From NCBI GenBank assembly GCA_024699575.1, contig JAILPF010000342.1, positions 1 to 8,441 of the forward strand: a stretch of 8,441 nt of DNA, in the 5' to 3' direction. Below the pieces are notes generated by a model. That model did not search any database. It saw only the letters and a list, made by a program, of their open reading frames with translations, and was not told the origin of the DNA. A program made the position numbers and the translations under genes. Positions 1 to 7,257 of this stretch are shown piece by piece (position 1 is the first letter of the stretch; every line of letters begins with the position of its first letter). The DNA comes from Acetatifactor sp. (lineage in GTDB: Bacteria; Bacillota; Clostridia; Lachnospirales; Lachnospiraceae).

Positions 1-777
1 GACGGAATATTCGGCAGTCCTTTTGTGGGATTAAAAAATCTGAAATACTTTTTCTTCGGAACGGGTATGGGACCAAAATCCATATATAATACGCTGTTCA
101 TCAATTTCTGGGGCATTATTTTGGGATTGATTTTCCCTATCAGTATCGCAATTTTCTTTAATGAAATTCGAGGAAAGATGTATAAAAAGTTTACTCAGAG
201 TATGATGTTCTTTCCGTACTTCCTCTCCTGGGTCGTTGTGGGAACCATCGTGTATGGATTGTTTGCATCCGATGTGGGAGTTGTGAATAGAGTGCTGGTT
301 GCACTCGGACAGGAAAAAATCAGATGGTATGCAGAACCGAAATACTGGAAAACCATTCTTATCTGCTGCAATGTGTGGAAATGGAGCGGATATAATTCCA
401 TTATCTATCTGGGCGCGATGACAGGTTTTGATCAGTCTCTCTATGAGGCTGCAGAGGTGGATGGAGCAAACAAACTGCAACGAATCCTTCATTTGACATT
501 GCCAATGCTAAAACCGACAGCGGTGGTGCTCACATTGATGAGCATCGGGCGAATCTTCTTCGGAGATTTCGGTATGGTGTACGGTATTATTGGGAACAAT
601 CCGGTTATCGGTGATTCGGTTGCTGTTATTGATACCTACGTTTATTCTGCTATGAGAACCCTGGGATTCTCCTACTCCACGGCGGTGGGATTGTTCCAGT
701 CAGTAATGGGTCTTATCCTTGTCACATTGGCAAATGCGACCGCAAAGAAAATCAATGACGGGGAGGGACTGTTTTAA
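1..777 (+). CDS. LplB-type carbohydrate ABC transporter permease (5' partial)
   Basis: Inner-membrane permease subunit of a CUT1-type sugar importer. The frame is open from base 1, reading DGIFGSPFVGLKN, which resembles the segment just before the transmembrane core in LplB-type permeases; the GTG at 25 is therefore an internal Val codon, not the start, and the true start lies left of the window. About five hydrophobic segments are visible, counting residues from base 25: roughly 23-45, 60-80, 108-130, 165-190 and 220-237. The EAA loop that docks to the ATPase is clear at about residues 141-160 (EAAEVDGAN, bases 445-504). The first membrane helix is missing because of truncation. One base separates its stop from the next permease start, so the two are surely co-translated and form a heterodimer. 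The sugar carried cannot be read from the permease. Confidence 0.93.
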   Translation, partial: DGIFGSPFVGLKNLKYFFFGTGMGPKSIYNTLFINFWGIILGLIFPISIAIFFNEIRGKMYKKFTQSMMFFPYFLSWVVVGTIVYGLFASDVGVVNRVLVALGQEKIRWYAEPKYWKTILICCNVWKWSGYNSIIYLGAMTGFDQSLYEAAEVDGANKLQRILHLTLPMLKPTAVVLTLMSIGRIFFGDFGMVYGIIGNNPVIGDSVAVIDTYVYSAMRTLGFSYSTAVGLFQSVMGLILVTLANATAKKINDGEGLF

Positions 778-778
778 G

Positions 779-1672
779 ATGAAAGTAAAAGAAAGTTTGA
801 GTGACAAAGCTTTACAGGTATTTGCATACATATTTATCGGATTAATCGGTGTAGCATGCTTTTACCCGCTGCTGATGACGTTGAGTGTATCCTTCTCGTC
901 GGAGAAGACTATCGCACTCAAGGGATATTCAGCAATTCCGCAGGATTTTTCGCTGGATACCTATATCTATATTTTCGGAAACAGCGGAAAAGAATTGATG
1001 GGCTCCTACGGGGTGACGGTATCGGTTACCGTAATCGGAACCTGCCTGGCATTGCTGATTACCAGTATGCTTGCATTTGCAGTTTCCATATCTGATTTGA
1101 AATATAGAAATGTATTGTCCTTTATCTGTAACTTCACGATTATTTTTGGGGCTGGATTGATTCCCTGGTATTATGTGTGCGTGAATTACTATCATTTGAA
1201 GGACAGCATGTTTGGACTGATTGTACCATCCATGTTCAGTGTATGGAATATGTTCCTTTTGAGGACTTATTTCAAAGCAATTTCTCAGTCGTTATATGAG
1301 GCTGCGCGAATTGATGGTGCAAATTATTTCCAGATTTATGCAAAGATTGCGATGCCGCTCAGTAAGACACCGCTTCTTACCGTTGGTCTGATGTATGCAT
1401 TACAGTATTGGAATGACTGGTGGAATGCACTCATGTTTGTGTCAGACAAAAAACTATGGCCGTTACAGTATTTCCTGTATAACATATTATCCAATGTAAA
1501 TGCAATCAGCTCGGGACGCGTACCGGCTGGCGCAGCGGCAAACATACAGCTTCCGTCGGAAACTGTAAAGATGGCGGTTACTATTTTGACCATCGGACCT
1601 ATTATCTTTGCATACCCGTTTATTCAGAAGTATTTTGTGAGCGGAGTTATGACAGGGGCAGTAAAGGAGTAA
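779..1672 (+). CDS. YtcP/AraQ-type carbohydrate ABC transporter permease
   Basis: Second permease of the importer, 297 residues, a normal full length for this family. I start it at ATG 779, one base after the upstream stop, with a GGGAGGG-like ribosome site inside the end of the previous gene; a longer in-frame start at 719 would add 20 polar residues overlapping that gene and lacks family character. Six hydrophobic segments are expected and seen, beginning about 13-36 and 80-102. The EAA loop is at residues 174-193 (EAARIDGAN, ending AMP). The C-terminus FIQKYFVSGVMTGAVKE is the characteristic tail of the LplC/YtcP group. It pairs with the preceding permease and with the lipoprotein that follows 16 bases later. 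Confidence 0.95.
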   Translation: MKVKESLSDKALQVFAYIFIGLIGVACFYPLLMTLSVSFSSEKTIALKGYSAIPQDFSLDTYIYIFGNSGKELMGSYGVTVSVTVIGTCLALLITSMLAFAVSISDLKYRNVLSFICNFTIIFGAGLIPWYYVCVNYYHLKDSMFGLIVPSMFSVWNMFLLRTYFKAISQSLYEAARIDGANYFQIYAKIAMPLSKTPLLTVGLMYALQYWNDWWNALMFVSDKKLWPLQYFLYNILSNVNAISSGRVPAGAAANIQLPSETVKMAVTILTIGPIIFAYPFIQKYFVSGVMTGAVKE

Positions 1673-1674
1673 TC

Positions 1675-1680
1675 AGGAGG
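1675..1680 (+). promoter_or_regulatory. Strong ribosome binding site of the solute-binding protein gene
   Basis: A perfect AGGAGG lies 8 bases before ATG 1689, just after the stop of the second permease. Among the starts in this window it is the closest to the consensus. This fits the usual need for more lipoprotein than permease from one transcript. Confidence 0.85.
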
Positions 1681-1688
1681 ATTTCAAA

Positions 1689-3227
1689 ATGAAAAAAAAG
1701 TTATGTAGCTTGATGTTGGGGGTTGTACTTATGGTGTCATCTCTTGTCGGTTGTGGAAAGACCGAGCAGGCCGGAAGCGACAGCGCAAGTACCAAGATTG
1801 GGACGGAAAACGAGAGTGAGGTTCCTGCATCTGCATCTGCCGGAGCAGAGGACGCAGGCGAGATTACAATCTATTATCCCGGAGATGAGACAGAAAGATT
1901 TTCTGAATTTCTGAATACAGAGTTTGCTGAAAAAGTATACAACGACATCGGCTTAAAAGTGAATATGATTTTTGTACCTTGGGATCAGTATTGGACCAAG
2001 AAAGAGATTATGCTGGCTGCCAATGAGACCATTGATTTGTATTGGGACGGCCTGGCCAATCTTTCTCTGATTGTTAACAAAAAGCAGGCGCAGCCTATTG
2101 GTGATTTGATTCAGGAATATGGGCAGGACATGTTAAAGGTTCTTCCTATGTCCCAGATTGAAGGCGGACTTGTAAACGGAGAGATATATGGTATTCCTTC
2201 CGCATATGGACCAAGCTCTGGAATCTATCAGCTGGTATGTGTGAGAGAGGATATTCTCAAAGCTGTCGGAATGGATACGATTGAGACACCGGATGACCTT
2301 ATGGAGTTTGCAACAAAAGCTAAAGAGCAGTTCCCTGAGATGAAGGGCCCCGCTGATGTTATCTTTAAACCGCTTACAAGATACTTCCAGGATACACAGC
2401 TTACATGGATTGGTACCGATGTATTTACAGTAGTGGATGAGGCTACCGGTAAGGTGGAGAGTTACTATGAATCTGAAGCCTTCCAGAAGGTTGCACAGTT
2501 TAATGAGCAGATGTACAAGAACGGATTGTATGCAGATGAACTGACCACCCAGTACAATGAGAAGGATGCACGTATGCAGACAGGTTTATATCTCTGGGTT
2601 GAGGCTTCCATCGGTAAAGACAGAGAGATTATCAATGCTGTACAGCAAAATGCTCCGGACGCTGAACTGAAGACTTATATTCTGGCTCCTGAGAAAGACA
2701 AGTATATTTCCACTTCAGGTGGTGAAGTCCTGTGCATTCCATACTCCGCACAGAACAAAGAAGGTGCCATGAAGTTTATCAACTGGATTTATTCTTCCCC
2801 TGAAAACTATAGATTTGCTATTTATGGTGTAGAAGGAAAGGACTATGAGCTGATTGACGGAAGAGTCAATAAACTTACTCAGGAAGACTTCTTCTATGAG
2901 TGGATGTTTAGAAATAAAAACTATCAGCTCTTTGATCAGAGTGTATCTGATGAATATATCGATACCTATGAGCATTGGGATGACAACGCAAAAATTTCCT
3001 CCGCACAGGGCTTCATTTTCAATAACGAAAGTGTAGCAGAGCTTGAAACAGCAATCACAGAGGTGACAGTATCTGATTTTGCACCTATCAGAAGTGGTTT
3101 CGTAAGCTTTGAGGATCATTATGCAGATGCAGTGGCTAAGCTGAAGGCAGCAGGAATCGATGAATATGTTGCTGAGGTACAGAGACAGTACGATGAGTTC
3201 TTGGCATCAAAGGAAGGTAATAAATGA
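1689..3227 (+). CDS. Lipoprotein sugar-binding protein of the ABC importer (LplA-like)
   Basis: Extracellular solute-binding protein, 512 residues, tethered to the outer face of the membrane. It has a short basic N-terminus (MKKK), a hydrophobic core, and a lipobox LVGC with the lipidated cysteine at residue 22. A Ser/Ala/Glu-rich flexible linker runs to about residue 55. The mature domain starts with EITIYYPGDE and is of the large LplA-like kind (about 500 residues, often carrying a DUF3502 C-terminal part) that accompanies LplB/YtcP permeases; this family assignment is from memory of the type. The mature domain is rich in aromatic and acidic residues, as expected for a sugar-binding cleft. 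The stop codon overlaps the start of the GH31 gene (ATGA), so glycosidase and binding protein are translationally coupled, implying that the imported ligand is the glycosidase substrate. The ligand itself cannot be identified. Confidence 0.94.
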   Translation: MKKKLCSLMLGVVLMVSSLVGCGKTEQAGSDSASTKIGTENESEVPASASAGAEDAGEITIYYPGDETERFSEFLNTEFAEKVYNDIGLKVNMIFVPWDQYWTKKEIMLAANETIDLYWDGLANLSLIVNKKQAQPIGDLIQEYGQDMLKVLPMSQIEGGLVNGEIYGIPSAYGPSSGIYQLVCVREDILKAVGMDTIETPDDLMEFATKAKEQFPEMKGPADVIFKPLTRYFQDTQLTWIGTDVFTVVDEATGKVESYYESEAFQKVAQFNEQMYKNGLYADELTTQYNEKDARMQTGLYLWVEASIGKDREIINAVQQNAPDAELKTYILAPEKDKYISTSGGEVLCIPYSAQNKEGAMKFINWIYSSPENYRFAIYGVEGKDYELIDGRVNKLTQEDFFYEWMFRNKNYQLFDQSVSDEYIDTYEHWDDNAKISSAQGFIFNNESVAELETAITEVTVSDFAPIRSGFVSFEDHYADAVAKLKAAGIDEYVAEVQRQYDEFLASKEGNK

Positions 3228-4735
3228 TAATAGAAAACTTGAAGGACGAATACTGGTATGGCGGATGTGTGAAAAACGGTACACAGATGCCGCTTACTTC
3301 AGACAGCAACATAATAATTGATACAACCATAAATATGACACCAAATCAGGCAATGCCTCTTTTTATCTCCAGTAAAGGAAGGTATCTGTGGAAAGAAAAA
3401 GGATTCCGTGCGGTTTTTGCAGACGGAAGAATAGAAGTGGATGACGATTGTTATGTGAGTCCTTCGTATGGCAATTTGAAACAGGGATATCTACAGGCTA
3501 TGCGGGAGCATTTCCCATTTGGGAAAGGAGCTCCCGGCATGGAGCTGTTTCGGCACCCGATTTATAATACCTGGATTGAATTGACCTTCTATCAGAATCA
3601 AGCAGATATTTTAAGGTATTCGGAAGGAATCCTTGCGCATGGTATGCCTGCCGGAGTCTTGATGATTGATGACGGCTGGTCGGAATACTATGGGGACTGG
3701 ACTTTCCATAGTGGCAGATTCCCCGACCCGAAAGCGATGATTGAAAAGCTACATGCAGACGGATTTAAGGTGATGCTGTGGATATGCCCGTTTATCGGGG
3801 CAGATTCTCTGAAATATAGAGAAGCTTTGGCAAAGGGAATCCTGATTATGGATGAACAAGATAAACCCTATATTCTACATTGGTGGAATGGTTATTCCGC
3901 AGTGCTTGATATGTCGAACCCTGAGGCGAGAGAGTGGCTTAAGGAACAGTTGAGTGATTTGCAGAAATTGGGAGTGGATGGATTTAAGTTCGATGCAGGG
4001 GATAGTTTCTTTTACAAAGAGAGCAACAAAACCTATGGAAATACCACCCCTAATGAGCAATCCATTTTGTGGGAAACCTTTGGAGAGCAATATGCCTACA
4101 ATGAATTTCGAGTAACCTTTCTGGCCGGAGGAGCTCCTGTTTTACAGAGATTGTGTGATAAGAAACATTCCTGGGACAGTGAGGGTGTTGGAGGCTTAAT
4201 TCCTGACTCCTTACTGCAGGGCATCACAGGTCATCCGTTCAGCTGCCCGGATATGATTGGTGGTGGAGAATATGTCAATTTCCATGAGGCTTTGGCGGAA
4301 CGTTTTGACGAGGAACTTTTTGTCAGACACTGTGAGATAGCTTCACTCATGCCGGCTATGCAGTTTTCGGCGGCACCCTATCGTCTGTTGAGCGGTGACA
4401 ATTATGCGAAAGTTCAAAAATGCATAGAATTAAGAGAAAGCTATATCGATAAGATTCTTGCATTAGTCGAAAATGCGGAAAAAACCGGAGAACCTATACT
4501 TAGATATATGACGTACGAGTTCCCCGATGAACCGGTGGAGAAACTGATTGATCAGTTTATGCTGGGTGATAAATATCTGGTTGCACCGATTACAACAAAG
4601 GGTGAAACAGGAAGAAAGGTTTATCTGCCCAGGGGAGAATGGAGACATAATAAGGATATTTTGACCGGATTGGGATGCGAACAGTGGTTTGAACAGGGAG
4701 ATGAACCTCTGCTTATCTTTGAAAAATTGAGTTAA
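3224..4735 (+). CDS. GH31 family glycoside hydrolase, MYORG/alpha-galactosidase-like, cytoplasmic
   Basis: Retaining glycosidase acting on alpha-linked sugars, 503 residues, with no signal peptide, so it should work on imported glycosides. The start is ATG 3224 with AGGAAGG 6 bases upstream. Residues about 40-110 are a shortened N-terminal sandwich (PLFISSKGRYLW); the barrel runs about 115-385. Landmarks: MIDDGW at 147-152, GDWTFHSGRFPDPKAM at 157-172, HWWNGYSAVLDM at 219-230, the nucleophile motif FKFDAGD at 254-260 with Asp257, and CPDMIGG at 341-347. A C-terminal sandwich has LGDKYLVAPI and VYLPRGEWR (466-473). By recall these blocks match human MYORG, a GH31 alpha-galactosidase, better than alpha-glucosidases (no WxDMNE motif). 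At the acid/base position the sequence reads WDSEG (317-321), so Glu320 or Asp318 stands where Asp is usual. GH31 membership is secure; alpha-galactosidase activity is a guess, with alpha-glucosidase, alpha-xylosidase or alpha-GalNAcase as alternatives. Confidence 0.9.
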   Translation: MIIENLKDEYWYGGCVKNGTQMPLTSDSNIIIDTTINMTPNQAMPLFISSKGRYLWKEKGFRAVFADGRIEVDDDCYVSPSYGNLKQGYLQAMREHFPFGKGAPGMELFRHPIYNTWIELTFYQNQADILRYSEGILAHGMPAGVLMIDDGWSEYYGDWTFHSGRFPDPKAMIEKLHADGFKVMLWICPFIGADSLKYREALAKGILIMDEQDKPYILHWWNGYSAVLDMSNPEAREWLKEQLSDLQKLGVDGFKFDAGDSFFYKESNKTYGNTTPNEQSILWETFGEQYAYNEFRVTFLAGGAPVLQRLCDKKHSWDSEGVGGLIPDSLLQGITGHPFSCPDMIGGGEYVNFHEALAERFDEELFVRHCEIASLMPAMQFSAAPYRLLSGDNYAKVQKCIELRESYIDKILALVENAEKTGEPILRYMTYEFPDEPVEKLIDQFMLGDKYLVAPITTKGETGRKVYLPRGEWRHNKDILTGLGCEQWFEQGDEPLLIFEKLS

Positions 4736-4747
4736 ATAATGATGAGA

Positions 4748-4782
4748 AAACAGGCGGACAGAATGGAAATGTCCGCTTGTTT
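4748..4782 (+). terminator. Intergenic hairpin, possible weak terminator or attenuator
   Basis: After the GH31 stop, AAACAGGCGGACA (4748-4760) pairs with TGTCCGCTTGTTT (4770-4782) around a 9-base loop: 13 pairs including one G-T wobble. The stem core is GC-rich, but the trailing T-run is only three bases and is part of the stem, so termination would be inefficient. It may instead reduce downstream expression or protect the 3' end of the transporter-GH31 message. It sits in the only sizeable gap of the window. Confidence 0.55.
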
Positions 4783-4827
4783 CACGAAAGAAAGGAATTT
4801 ATCCTGAGAAGCTTTGGAAATAATAAC

Positions 4828-4852
4828 GGGAGGAAAGATGTGGTATGGATAG
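4828..4852 (+). promoter_or_regulatory. Ribosome site with a 4-codon reading frame over the kinase start
   Basis: GGGAGG at 4828-4833 is 4 bases from an ATG at 4838 (ATG TGG TAT GGA TAG, ending at 4852) and 11 bases from the kinase ATG at 4845. The first ATG opens only a tetrapeptide frame, out of phase with the kinase and closing just past its start codon. The kinase start is set by its conserved N-terminus, which needs 4845. Whether the short frame is translated is unknown. Confidence 0.4.
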
Positions 4853-5945
4853 AGAAGAACTTATATGCAGATTTGACATAGAAGGAACCCCTGTTCAATG
4901 TGAACGGTATGGAAACGGTCATATCAATGATACCTTTCTGGTGCAATGTGAAGAAGCTGGCAGAGTGCACAAATACATTTTGCAGAAAATCAACAAAAGT
5001 ATTTTCAAAGAGCCCAGAATGCTTATGGGAAATATAGAGATGGTGACAGATTATCTCCGAAAAGTAATCCGGGAAGAAAACGGTGATGAACAGAGAGAGA
5101 CTCTGAGAGTAGTCAGAACAAAGGATGGTAAGCCTTATTACATAGACGATGCCGGTGAATATTGGCGTGTATACTATTTTATTCGGGATGCAATCTGCTT
5201 TGAGAAGGTTGAAAAACCGGAGGATTTTTATGAAAGTGCAGTGGCATTCGGAGAATTTCAGAGAAAACTTTCGGGATTTGATGCGTCCCAATTATATGAA
5301 GTTATCCCTGACTTTCATAATACACCTAAACGCTATCAGGATTTTATGAAGGCGATGCAGGCGGATCGGTTTCATAGAGTGCAATCGGTGTCAGAGGAAA
5401 TTACTTTTGTGATAAATCACAAGGAAGAAATGGGGATTTGCCAAAAGCTTCTTGAAGGAGGAAAACTGCCGCTTCGTGTGACGCACAATGACACGAAGTT
5501 GAACAATATTCTGATGGATGCGAATACCCACAAGGGATTGTGTGTGATTGATCTGGATACTGTTATGCCGGGGCTTTCTATCTTTGATTTTGGTGATTCT
5601 ATCCGGTTTGGGGCAAATACAGCCGCGGAGGACGAAACGGATTTGAACAAAGTCACTTTGAACCTGGAGCTGTTTGAACTATACGTCAAAGGTTTTCTGA
5701 AGGGATGCGGTGGAAAGCTTACTCCAAAAGAGATCGAAATGCTGCCGTATGGAGCAAAAATCATGACATTGGAGTGCGGAATGCGGTTCCTTACAGATTA
5801 TCTGCAGGGCGATAGTTATTTTAAAATCCACAGGGAAAATCATAATCTGGACAGATGCAGGAATCAGTTTGCGCTGGTGAGAGATATGGAGAAAAAATGG
5901 GATGCAATGGAGAAAATAGTTAACCGCTATGCGAAAGAGGTATAG
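4845..5945 (+). CDS. NahK-like sugar 1-kinase (APH/phosphotransferase fold)
   Basis: Cytoplasmic ATP-dependent kinase, 366 residues, close to the usual length of N-acetylhexosamine 1-kinases (NahK/LnpB), which make sugar 1-phosphates from GlcNAc/GalNAc. The N-terminus FDIEGTPVQCERYGNGHINDTFLV (10-33) is the nucleotide-binding loop region of this group. The catalytic loop is THNDTKLNN (213-221), with His214, catalytic Asp216 and Asn221 in the HxDxxxxN spacing. It is followed by the metal-binding VIDLDTVMPG (234-243, Asp236) and FDFGDSIRFGANTAAEDE (247-264), the block I find most typical of NahK-like proteins. The start ATG 4845 is preceded by GGGAGG. It is followed after 2 bases by the acyltransferase gene. 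No lacto-N-biose phosphorylase or uridylyltransferase accompanies it here, so the substrate may differ from bifidobacterial NahK (GalNAc, GlcNAc, galactose or another sugar). The family call is firm; the substrate is uncertain. Confidence 0.85.
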   Translation: MDREELICRFDIEGTPVQCERYGNGHINDTFLVQCEEAGRVHKYILQKINKSIFKEPRMLMGNIEMVTDYLRKVIREENGDEQRETLRVVRTKDGKPYYIDDAGEYWRVYYFIRDAICFEKVEKPEDFYESAVAFGEFQRKLSGFDASQLYEVIPDFHNTPKRYQDFMKAMQADRFHRVQSVSEEITFVINHKEEMGICQKLLEGGKLPLRVTHNDTKLNNILMDANTHKGLCVIDLDTVMPGLSIFDFGDSIRFGANTAAEDETDLNKVTLNLELFELYVKGFLKGCGGKLTPKEIEMLPYGAKIMTLECGMRFLTDYLQGDSYFKIHRENHNLDRCRNQFALVRDMEKKWDAMEKIVNRYAKEV

Positions 5946-5947
5946 TT

Positions 5948-7240
5948 ATGAAAAGAAATCTTGACATAAAGAAATATCTGACATGCAAAGAGGGGTGGAA
6001 CGAGATAGAAGAGGCCCGAAAACTTTATCTAATCGAGAGCATAAAAAAAGAGGGGACTTTTTTGCTGGACAGGAAGGTGCTTTATGATATCTGCCATAAA
6101 TATCATTTGGATACCGGAAAGGTGATTCGTCTGGAGAGTGCCTTGGATGAGATTGAGGAAAATGAGGACCTGCTGGATTTATATCGTTTTCTGGTCTGGG
6201 ATTTGTGCAGATATAAGGAGGGTGAAGATGGCTGGTTTTATTTGGACTTTCAGTTTACATATCCGACCCGTTATCCGGATTGCCGCAAATTCCTTCTGCT
6301 TCTGGCCTGCCTGGAACCGGGTGAGGCAATGTTGAAAAGCAGAGGAATTCCGGAAGCGTATTATGAAGAAATCCCGTTTCACAGAATTGCCCCGCAAATG
6401 GAGCAGTACAAGAAGACCGGCAACTGCGAGGTGCTAGATTTTCCATGGGATAAGAACTTTTATACGCGGAGTATTTTCCTGCTGGATCGGTTTTACTTTA
6501 TTCCGTATAAATTCGGTGATCCCTTTTGCCTTTACAGGAATAAGGCTGATAATAGGCTGATTGGGATATATGATGGAGGTTATGCAGTCAGGCGGGATGG
6601 GCAGGTCGTTCCGGAGAGAAAAAAAGTGGAGGATGCAGCGTTTTATACATCCTTTGAGGAAAATGACGATTCTGTGAAGGGGAACTATATGAATCCCTGT
6701 GGAATATTATCGGGAAGAGTGGAATCCCTGGAGAAAGAGGACTGGGGAAAAGCATTGCAGCCGGGGGATCTTTTGCTTGCACTTCATATTCCATCCGGAG
6801 AAGGTTACAATCCGCACAGACTGAATCGTTCCATGGAACTTGCACTGCAATTTTATGGGAAATATTTTCCGGAGTACGCAATCAAAGGTTTCTGGAGTGA
6901 AAGCTGGTTGTACGATAATCGACTGGCGCTTCTTTTGGAGGAATCCACAAATATTGTTTCGGTGCAGCGGCGTTTCTACAATTATTCCATCGGTGAGGGT
7001 GGGGCGATGCTTCGCCGTGAAATCTGGCACAGACAGGATGTGGATCCGGACAAGGTGGAACCCAAAACTGCTTTGGAGAAAAAAGTTGTTGCAATTTTGC
7101 GGGCAGGAGGCGATTTTTGCACGACCTCAATGATTGTTTTGAAAGAGGATGTGGCAAGGATTGAAAAAGCACCATTGTATATAACAGAGTCCGATTGGGA
7201 TGAATTTCAAAAGATAATGAGTAAGAACTGGTGTCAATAG
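5948..7240 (+). CDS. Probable NAT_N/GNAT_C-type acyltransferase
   Basis: Protein of 430 residues that I match, from memory and not by search, to Firmicutes 'acyltransferase domain-containing' proteins: an N-terminal helical domain (about 1-155, NAT_N-like, with FLLLLACLEPGEAML at 115-129) and a GNAT-like C-terminal domain (about 175-345). The clearest block is ALHIPSGEGY (278-287), then SMELALQFYGKYFPEY (295-310), SESWLYDNRL (317-326) and STNIVSVQRRF (333-343). There is no signal peptide or membrane segment, so it is cytoplasmic. A tail (about 345-430) rich in charged residues follows. The start ATG 5948 lies 2 bases after the kinase stop, with AAAGAGG 7 bases upstream, and the oxidoreductase follows 17 bases later, so it is certainly in the same transcript. 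The acyl donor and acceptor are unknown; acylation of a sugar or amino sugar made by the neighbours is inference. The obvious alternative is an uncharacterised protein without acyltransferase activity. Confidence 0.65.
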   Translation: MKRNLDIKKYLTCKEGWNEIEEARKLYLIESIKKEGTFLLDRKVLYDICHKYHLDTGKVIRLESALDEIEENEDLLDLYRFLVWDLCRYKEGEDGWFYLDFQFTYPTRYPDCRKFLLLLACLEPGEAMLKSRGIPEAYYEEIPFHRIAPQMEQYKKTGNCEVLDFPWDKNFYTRSIFLLDRFYFIPYKFGDPFCLYRNKADNRLIGIYDGGYAVRRDGQVVPERKKVEDAAFYTSFEENDDSVKGNYMNPCGILSGRVESLEKEDWGKALQPGDLLLALHIPSGEGYNPHRLNRSMELALQFYGKYFPEYAIKGFWSESWLYDNRLALLLEESTNIVSVQRRFYNYSIGEGGAMLRREIWHRQDVDPDKVEPKTALEKKVVAILRAGGDFCTTSMIVLKEDVARIEKAPLYITESDWDEFQKIMSKNWCQ

Positions 7241-7257
7241 GAAGGAGTGCGATAGAA

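Noticed and set aside
25..27. GTG as the start of the first permease
   Set aside because: The frame is open to base 1 and residues before it (DGIFGSPF) fit the family, so the gene is truncated by the window edge.
719..778. Upstream in-frame start for the second permease
   Set aside because: It would add 20 polar residues inside the first permease gene; ATG 779 has a ribosome site and gives the normal length.
1801..1860. Short repeated GCATCT units in the linker of the binding protein
   Set aside because: Only two copies; ordinary low-complexity Ala/Ser linker coding sequence.
4777..4804. Possible sigma-A promoter in the gap before the kinase (TTGTTT, then TATCCT)
   Set aside because: Only three of six -35 bases and four of six -10 bases match and part overlaps the hairpin; too weak to call.
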